From NCBI GenBank assembly GCA_025642075.2, contig JAODUO010001167.1, forward strand, positions 1-64,000: a stretch of 64,000 nt of DNA. The letters are read 5' to 3'. Numbering within the stretch: the stretch's first letter is position 1; each line of letters opens with the position of its first letter. The DNA is from Ridgeia piscesae. Its lineage: Eukaryota; Annelida; Polychaeta; Sabellida; Siboglinidae. Shown here piece after piece: positions 37,985 to 64,000 of the stretch. The notes beneath the pieces were generated by a model. That model did no database searches. It saw only the letters and a program-made list of their open reading frames with translations, and had not been told where the DNA came from. Made by a program: the position numbers and the translations under genes.

Positions 37985-40588
37985 CTTGTTGGGAATATGA
38001 AGTACAGTGTCATGTATCAACTCATCCTCATGAGCCGGGGGTTGTTGCTCTGCACTACAGTACCCCTGGCTGAGCATCTCTGCAAACTGTGGAAGTGAGC
38101 AGAGTGTAACTATAAAATTATAGCAAATGACTTCACCAGTCGCTACTGTGTCAACCGTGGGAACAGCATAAATACCAGCCCCAGTTTTAAGACATGTGTA
38201 CTTTAATCCCACTATTATGGCCTATTCACATCCTATTCCTGTGCATTTCTTGTAACAATGATGAGCAGTGTGTGGCTGAAATCATAAAAAGTATATCACA
38301 TGACTGGAGACTGATCACATGACTGGAGGCTGATCACATGACTGGAGGCTGATCACACTCCTTCATTGGCTAATAGGAGTTTTACAACGGGTTGTACCAG
38401 GAGTAGTGATGTCCACTGGAACCCGAGATTGTTCCAAGTTAACACTTACTTTACTGACATTGCATATATTTTATGATTCCTTCATTTAGTTAATATTTTA
38501 ACAAAACATTTGTACTTCTAATAAAATATTTTTAATAGTTAGAACTTTATAATTATGGTTGTGGTAACACATTGAAAATTATGCACTTGTCTGCAGTTTT
38601 AGGCTGTCTGATCTGATCTGCCATTCATGTTTAACTTCAACTAAAGTAACTTATATAATAAATAAAGGCAATTGTAATATTTTATAATTAACACAATAAA
38701 TGAACTGTTAACAGCTAGTTGGGTCAGTGGTGAGTGAAGTTGTACTGTGTGTGTGGTGGTAGTCTGTAGACAGGAGAATTGTTCAGTTTCATACATCTGT
38801 ATTCACTAGTGCTTGGTAATGAACACATCATTATGAAGGTGTTGATAGGGCATCAGCATGGAATCAACACATCCCTGGTGTTAAGAACACATCACCTAGG
38901 TGTTATGATAACACACCTGTCCTTAATGACAAGGTTCAAGGTTATAATGACACAGTGCTGTTGAAGAGTATAGACAGTTGTAGTAGTGCGTGCTCATCAG
39001 TAACGTTATAAATCATTATGACTTGTAGTCGGCCTCAAGGTAATTGCTGACAGGATCATCCTAGGTGTAGTCGTGGAAGGACAGATCACCTCAGACATAA
39101 TCTTGCAAGATGTAGCTAAAATGGATCAAAGGATAATCTCTGAGGCTCAGACAGGTTCTTCTAAGGTGTAGCAGTGAATCAACAAACCACCTCAGACAGA
39201 ATCTCCCTACATGTAGCTGAGAATCATCAGATCATCTGAGATAAAATCATCTGATGCAGGTGATGAGCATCAGATCATGTGACAAGGAAACTTCCATGAT
39301 GTACTCGTGTACAATGCACCATAAGATCAACTAAATTTTTTGTGGATGAATAGACGGATGGTGACTGCAAGACAACGGAGTATTAAAAACAAGTGGTTAA
39401 TTTAATAAACTACACAAATACACAATTTCTCATTTCACAATACAACAGCATGAATATTACACATTCATCAAATTAATGCACTCAAACCACATGTGTTTAA
39501 TTATCCATATGTCGTCTGCTCACTGAGAGAAACGCCGATATTTACTCGCTGAAAAAAAACACTTCCGTTTACTCTGACGTAAAAACTCTATTTATTCGTA
39601 ATCAATAGGGCCAGGCGAGATGGTTTGTTTCCATGGTGAAACGTATTCCGAATACTTGTGCGCCCGTTCCAGTTGTCTATTGATCAACCGGCAAACAAGG
39701 TTTTATCACTAGCATTGCTACGCCAGCTGCCAGCACTGTTTAATCCTGGCACAACTTGGGCAGATAGATCCGCCCTGCTGGGAAGGAACAGTTATCCCCA
39801 CCCAGTGGCTCCTGCAGGAAGATTAATGAAATGCTCATGTCTTCTAATGGGACGAATAGATAAATACATGGCTTCGTGGCGAATGTTTTCAGATTGCCCG
39901 ATTCTGCGCACCATGCATGCTGCATTTCAGGTAAATAACACTGCTAAGGCTTGCCTAGGAAATGCATGGTCTGTGGATTTTATTGCAGTTATATGCGTTG
40001 GCAAAACGTGTGCGTTTATGCACACAGGCCTGTTGCACATCAGGAAGTTGCTGCTATATGTTTAGACAGAGTATTCCGTTGAAATACTTAGTTTTGGTTG
40101 TATCAGTTCCATTGTATTGTTCTTGCCAAAACTGATGTGTTTCTGGTATTTGCCATTGTCTAGTACCTGGATGGGTTAATACCTGATTCAATCAGACACC
40201 TATTTTTTGTCAAATTTCACAATTTTTTGTTGTCTCTTGTTTTATTTGCTGTCATCGTTTTAATGTGACTGGGCAACTGTATGCATACATATGTAAATAC
40301 CTTCGATGGTGCTTTTTTCATAATGTAAAACCTTTTACAGTTTCTAGCAGATATTAACATTTCTAAATTTAAATATTAAAATATCATTAAAAAGCAGCAG
40401 TGAAAATATCATAGGCCTATCAATTGATTTATCTGAGCAGGTGAACAATATTGTGGCATTATATCTTCGGGAAGTGAATGTTAATGGAAATCCGAGTGCC
40501 AGGAATGCGTATAAAATATGGTTGCTGTAGATTTTACTTCTGTCGCTGCTGAACTACATGGTGATATGCCGAACATTAATCTGATTGT
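37985..40588. other. SARM1 upstream region; no coding exon confirmed; 22-bp triplication at 38290-38356
   Basis: Three tandem copies of a segment containing CACATGACTGGAGGCTGATC lie at 38290-38356. Near 39910-39930 an ATG followed by CATTTCAG|GTAAAT looks like a donor and could be a 5' exon of SARM1, but this is not established. Nothing else is recognised. Confidence 0.4.
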
Positions 40589-40624
40589 TAGCAGTTGGCG
40601 AATGTGATTAATCATAACCGTCCT

Positions 40625-63796
<23,172 letters not shown>

Positions 63797-64000
63797 GTAG
63801 GACAGCCATCTTTGTTACAGACTACCCAGAATTCTTCTCAGTAAAACAAGAAAGTATTTCTGTTTTATATTTCAGTCAGATTGACCTTTTTCTTGTCCAG
63901 GTTTCAGTTTTATTAAACTCGCCAACATGTGACTTCAGTTGCGTAGAGTCAGTGTTGTCTTGACATCTGTTGGCAGTTAATGTGATAAAGACAGCTGAAA
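63797..64000 (+). other. SARM1: Start of SARM1 intron 7 to the window edge
   Basis: Follows the GTAGGA donor. No further coding homology is visible; the TIR C-terminus must be on the next exon beyond the window. Confidence 0.7.

Noticed and set aside
39658..40065. 135-residue plus-strand open frame upstream of SARM1
   Set aside because: No domain, no homology I can recognise; only a donor-like site at 39931 suggests a 5' exon, which is noted but not called.

Overview
This is eukaryotic, animal DNA. Genes are split by GT-AG introns, the sequence is AT-rich and full of (GT)n/(AT)n arrays, short inverted-repeat transposons, tRNA-derived SINEs and fragments of non-LTR retrotransposons. The gene content (a SARM1 orthologue, an L10K/C19orf53 orthologue and a receptor-like gene joining an LDL-receptor class B repeat to a farnesoic-acid-O-methyltransferase-like domain) suggests a marine invertebrate. 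A mollusc or related lophotrochozoan is my best guess, but the species cannot be fixed from sequence alone.

Layout. (1) 0-17.5 kb, minus strand: a damaged cluster of secreted or receptor-like genes. A signal-peptide first exon (1702-1819) leads off the left edge. A receptor-like gene has exons at 5736-5887 (LDL-receptor class B repeat), about 4996-5410 (FA-methyltransferase-like domain, with one in-frame stop) and 4156-4630 (Cys-rich C-terminus). Further coding remnants lie at 14562-14599 and about 13625-14028 (one in-frame stop). The promoter plus first-exon region is duplicated (1764-2526 and 7484-8233), and the second copy has lost the signal-peptide core. An RTE-type retrotransposon fragment (8234-9590) and very long GT arrays fill the rest. 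(2) 18.6-24.2 kb, minus strand: a complete three-exon, 89-residue L10K/UPF0390 gene whose introns hold an exact 40-copy 41-bp minisatellite, MITEs and a LINE tail. A CpG-rich, probably bidirectional promoter lies at 24.2-24.8 kb. (3) 24.8-40.6 kb: no recognisable protein gene; MITEs, SINEs, a 15-bp minisatellite split by an inverted-repeat transposon, and a perfect 28-bp-arm hairpin. (4) 40.6 kb to the right edge, plus strand: SARM1, seven exons encoding ARM, SAM, SAM and most of the TIR NADase domain, running off the window. Its second visible intron is 16.6 kb and rich in repeats.

SARM1 is the functional centre. The ARM residues that bind the autoinhibitory NAD+/NMN ligand in human SARM1 and the TIR catalytic glutamate are all present in collinear positions, so it reads as a working NAD+ hydrolase. 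The catalytic Glu is the first codon of the last visible exon, and the intron just before it holds a ~435-bp foldback repeat.

The most unexpected structural pattern is that the three long-unit tandem arrays (41 bp, 15 bp, 71 bp) each begin exactly at a terminus of the same MITE family, which has about eight loci here.
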